The notes below the pieces were generated by a model. It saw only the letters and a list, made by a program, of their open reading frames with translations, searched no databases and had not been told where the DNA came from. Source: Porogramme epimiltina (taxonomy: Eukaryota; Basidiomycota; Agaricomycetes; Polyporales; Polyporaceae). Taken from it: DNA of 33,639 bases. The first letter of the stretch is position 1; every line of letters begins with the position of its first letter. This document shows, piece after piece, positions 31,436 to 33,639 of this stretch. The DNA is taken from positions 1-33,639 of the forward strand of contig FTLJ01000587.1 in NCBI GenBank assembly GCA_900155495.1. The letters are read 5' to 3'. A program made the translations under genes and the position numbers.

Positions 31436-32829
31436 GTTGAAGGTGAGTTCACCGTAGAGGTTTTGTGGGGAATAGGGGGAGGACTGCTTGTGTCGGGCTT
31501 GACCACTGTCGACCAAGATTGTGTGGTCTGAACGTTAGCCTACAAAGCGCTGCATAATACAATGAGTAGCTTACCAATAGAGCAGCTATACGGAAAGAAT
31601 CCGGCCGATTGTTACAAGAGAAGGGGGATTCAGATGGTGGTCATGAAAGGGTTGAGGAAAGAGCTAGCGGTGGCTGGAGGTCAGTGTTCCAATATTTATA
31701 TGAGCGCCGGCCTTGCACAAACATGTTTGGCCGAAGTGGGTGTTGGCGCTTACAGGCACGCACCATTAGCCGTCGGCCGGATACGTCCACCGTTTCGTCA
31801 TTGCAAGGGCACCACGGCATGGTGCATGTCGATCAATGAAGCAATGAGTGAGATTGAGTGCTGCTGAGGGCGTTTGCGTCAGCTAGAGATTTCTCCGCTA
31901 CTATGCATGTGTCAACCCACCTATACGAGAGGCGAGATGCGCTTAGTTAGAAAATTATTGGGAGCTAAAGCTGGTGCTAGGAATACGCTGAGGTGGAATG
32001 GATGCTACTTGCTTTCTCGAGGCAATATTATCGTGTTCGGCGAGCGACACAGAGCAAAACGGAGGTTTGGATCACCTGGGTTGCACAAGGTCCAACTGAT
32101 TTGGTGCATATTAAAGCTCAGCGATGGTAGGAAGGGATGCATGCAGCGGCTGACATCGAAGAAATGAACCGTGTGCAATGGACGGTAGATATAGTACTGA
32201 GTAAATGCCGTGTGAGGTGCAATAGCAAATCACAAGGGCGACTTAGGGAACATGTGGGCCAGTGGCCTGGGAAATATACAGGCGTCGCAAATGCAGATTC
32301 CACAGGGACGCCGCTCTTTCGACGGAAGGTGTTTGAAGATGTGCACGTGAAAGAACGCACAAGAACACCATGCGGGTTTTCCGCTGCTCGAACCGGTCTT
32401 TTCCAGTCAACTTTTCTCAGTTAACAAGGGCCTACTTCGTCGTTCTGGTTCGAGTTTATTGCCGCGTTTGTCGTTCCAGTTTTGCGGTTGCTTCGGGTTT
32501 TCATCTGCCGGCTATAGCGGGCGAGCCGGGAAAGGCGACCACGCGCACAAGGGTAGAGAGAGAGATCATGGGTCGAAGAATGTCGGCACAACTTCGCGCG
32601 CGGACCGGAAGAACCCAGCAAAGCAACGCAGGGGTTCGGGGGCAGAGGCGGGAAGCGGGCGAGCGGCGTGGGCCGAGGCGAGGAAACAGGTCACGGGTCC
32701 TACGAACACGTCGCCGGGCGCCTGTTGCGGGGCAAGTCCCCAGCTTTATACCTCTTCGTCCTCCTCGCCCGGTCGCGCTGGCAGCTGCCTTTCTCCGTCT
32801 CGTCGACGTCTTTGTCCGACCCCTCGACC
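31436..32829. promoter_or_regulatory. Intergenic region with two divergent promoters
   Basis: This 1.39-kb region lies between the FunK1 start (leftward) and the ERV41-like start (rightward). The FunK1 leader probably continues to about 31580, where a GTAAGC donor on the minus strand suggests a leader intron. The plus-strand frame at 31562-31867 shows no family features. The middle (31900-32400) is AT-richer, and the last 300 nt are GC-rich promoter-like sequence. Confidence 0.5.
32745..32750 (+). promoter_or_regulatory. Weak TATA-like element of the ERV41-like gene
   Basis: TTTATA lies 85 nt upstream of the start codon at 32830, within otherwise GC-rich sequence and followed by a C/T-rich leader. 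The fit is weak. Confidence 0.3.
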
Positions 32830-33639
32830 ATGGCGACAATGACCAAGACAGAGGACACTACAGCCGACAATATCCTCGACAAGCTTGATGAGCTTGTTCC
32901 CGCTCCACTCGCCCAGTTCGACGCCTTTCCCAAGCTTCCGTCCACGTACAAGACCCAGTCGGAGTCGCGCGGCTTTCTCACCATCTTCGTCGCGTTCGTG
33001 GCATTTCTGCTCGTTCTCAATGACCTTGGAGAATACATTTGGGGATGGCCGGACTACGAGTTTGGTGTCGATATTGACCCGTCCAACGCACTGGACATCA
33101 ATGTCGACATGGTGGTGAATATGCCTTGTCAATGTAAGTCTCCGATAATGCCATTGTTTCTCGTGTTCAAGAAAACTATCCCTATACTTCAAAGAAATCA
33201 TCTCGTCTGCAGCCACTCGCGTGTTTCGTAGTACCCGCTCGTTTCGTGTGCATTATTCGCACCCTATCTGTCCGTTTTGCCTCCAAACAACCCTTTACCT
33301 GGCGATTAGCTGACTAAACGCTACTGCAGACATTAGCGTCGACCTCCGAGATGCCGTCGGCGACCGTCTCTACCTCAGCGACGGTTTCCGGAGAGATGGA
33401 ACAAAATTCGATATCGGACAGGCGACGTCTCTCAAGGAGCATGCTGAAGCGCTTTCGGCCCGCCAGGCCGTCTCTCAATCCCGGAGCTCACGTGGCTTCT
33501 TTGACGTGCTTCTTCAGAGATCTGGAAACCAGTACAGGCCCACTTACAACTACCAGCCGGATGGGAGTGCGTGCAGGGTGTTTGGTACTATTACGGCAAA
33601 AAAGGTCACCGGTAAGTAGTTCATCTCCACGCCCACGTA
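32830..33639 (+). CDS. ERV41 / ERGIC2-family COPII vesicle protein, 3' partial
   Basis: A membrane protein that cycles between ER and Golgi in COPII/COPI vesicles, normally in complex with Erv46, and retrieves or sorts cargo. Exons seen: 32830-33133 and 33330-33611, followed by a donor (GTAAGT) at 33612; the rest lies beyond the window. The visible 195 residues start MATMTKTEDTTADNILDKLD. An N-terminal cytosolic stretch leads to KLPSTYKTQSESRGFLTIF, a transmembrane helix at about residues 52-75 (LTIFVAFVAFLLVLNDLGEY), and then the lumenal domain with VDMVVNMPCQYISVDLRDAV and LYLSDGFRRDGTKFDIGQA. These blocks match the ERGIC N-terminal domain and the start of the COPII-coated ERV domain. MPCQYISVDLRDA points to ERV41/ERGIC2 over ERV46. 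The first intron is 196 nt, longer than most here. A second ATG three codons on (32836) is an alternative start. Confidence 0.93.

Noticed and set aside
31562..31867. Plus-strand ATG frame of 101 residues
   Set aside because: It overlaps the likely leader of the FunK1 gene on the other strand, shows no recognisable family and lacks supporting splice or promoter signals.

Overview
This is nuclear DNA of a filamentous fungus, almost certainly a basidiomycete of the class Agaricomycetes, plausibly Polyporales. The evidence is GC-rich DNA, genes split by many short introns (mostly 45-75 nt, GT...AG, CTRAY-like branch sites), very small exons, a FunK1-type fungal protein kinase, an ankyrin-MYND protein of the kind common in mushrooms, and an APSES transcription factor whose DNA-binding segment matches the basidiomycete form. 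Nothing bacterial, viral or plasmid-like was seen. The order assignment is inference.

Layout: (1) 422-2531 (+) APSES/KilA-N transcription factor, seven exons. (2) 2532-9072, an unusually long stretch with no convincing gene: GC-rich first half, more AT-rich second half, and a short ORF just before the next gene. (3) 9073-11562 (+) SAM-domain protein with a C-terminal membrane anchor. (4) 12382-16123 (-) SPX-domain phosphate transporter (PHO87/90/91 family). (5) 16760-17879 (+) ankyrin/MYND protein, divergent from the transporter. (6) 19105-20730 (+) zinc-independent MDR oxidoreductase (alkenal/prostaglandin reductase type), 11 exons. (7) 21346-22314 (+) Ure2p-like glutathione transferase. (8) 22698-23453 (+) succinate dehydrogenase cytochrome b subunit (SDHC). 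(9) 24484-25785 (+) orphan protein with an acidic N-terminus and a C-terminal membrane segment. (10) 26939-28339 (+) orphan membrane protein with two C-terminal helices. (11) 28899-31435 (-) FunK1 kinase. (12) 32830 to the window end (+) ERV41/ERGIC2 family ER-Golgi cargo receptor, 3' partial.

Functionally this is a normal mixed chromosomal neighbourhood and not a pathway cluster: transcription control, phosphate uptake, detoxification (MDR reductase and GST lie close together on one strand), respiration (complex II) and early secretion. Exon models were built by hand from splice signals, frame continuity and family conservation. They are frame-consistent from start to stop for all complete genes, but 5' ends of the kinase and of the two orphans are uncertain. 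I found no clear undescribed system. The best leads are the two orphan membrane proteins, the gene-free 6.5 kb, the short ORF ahead of the SAM gene, and an E-box in the first intron of the phosphate transporter.
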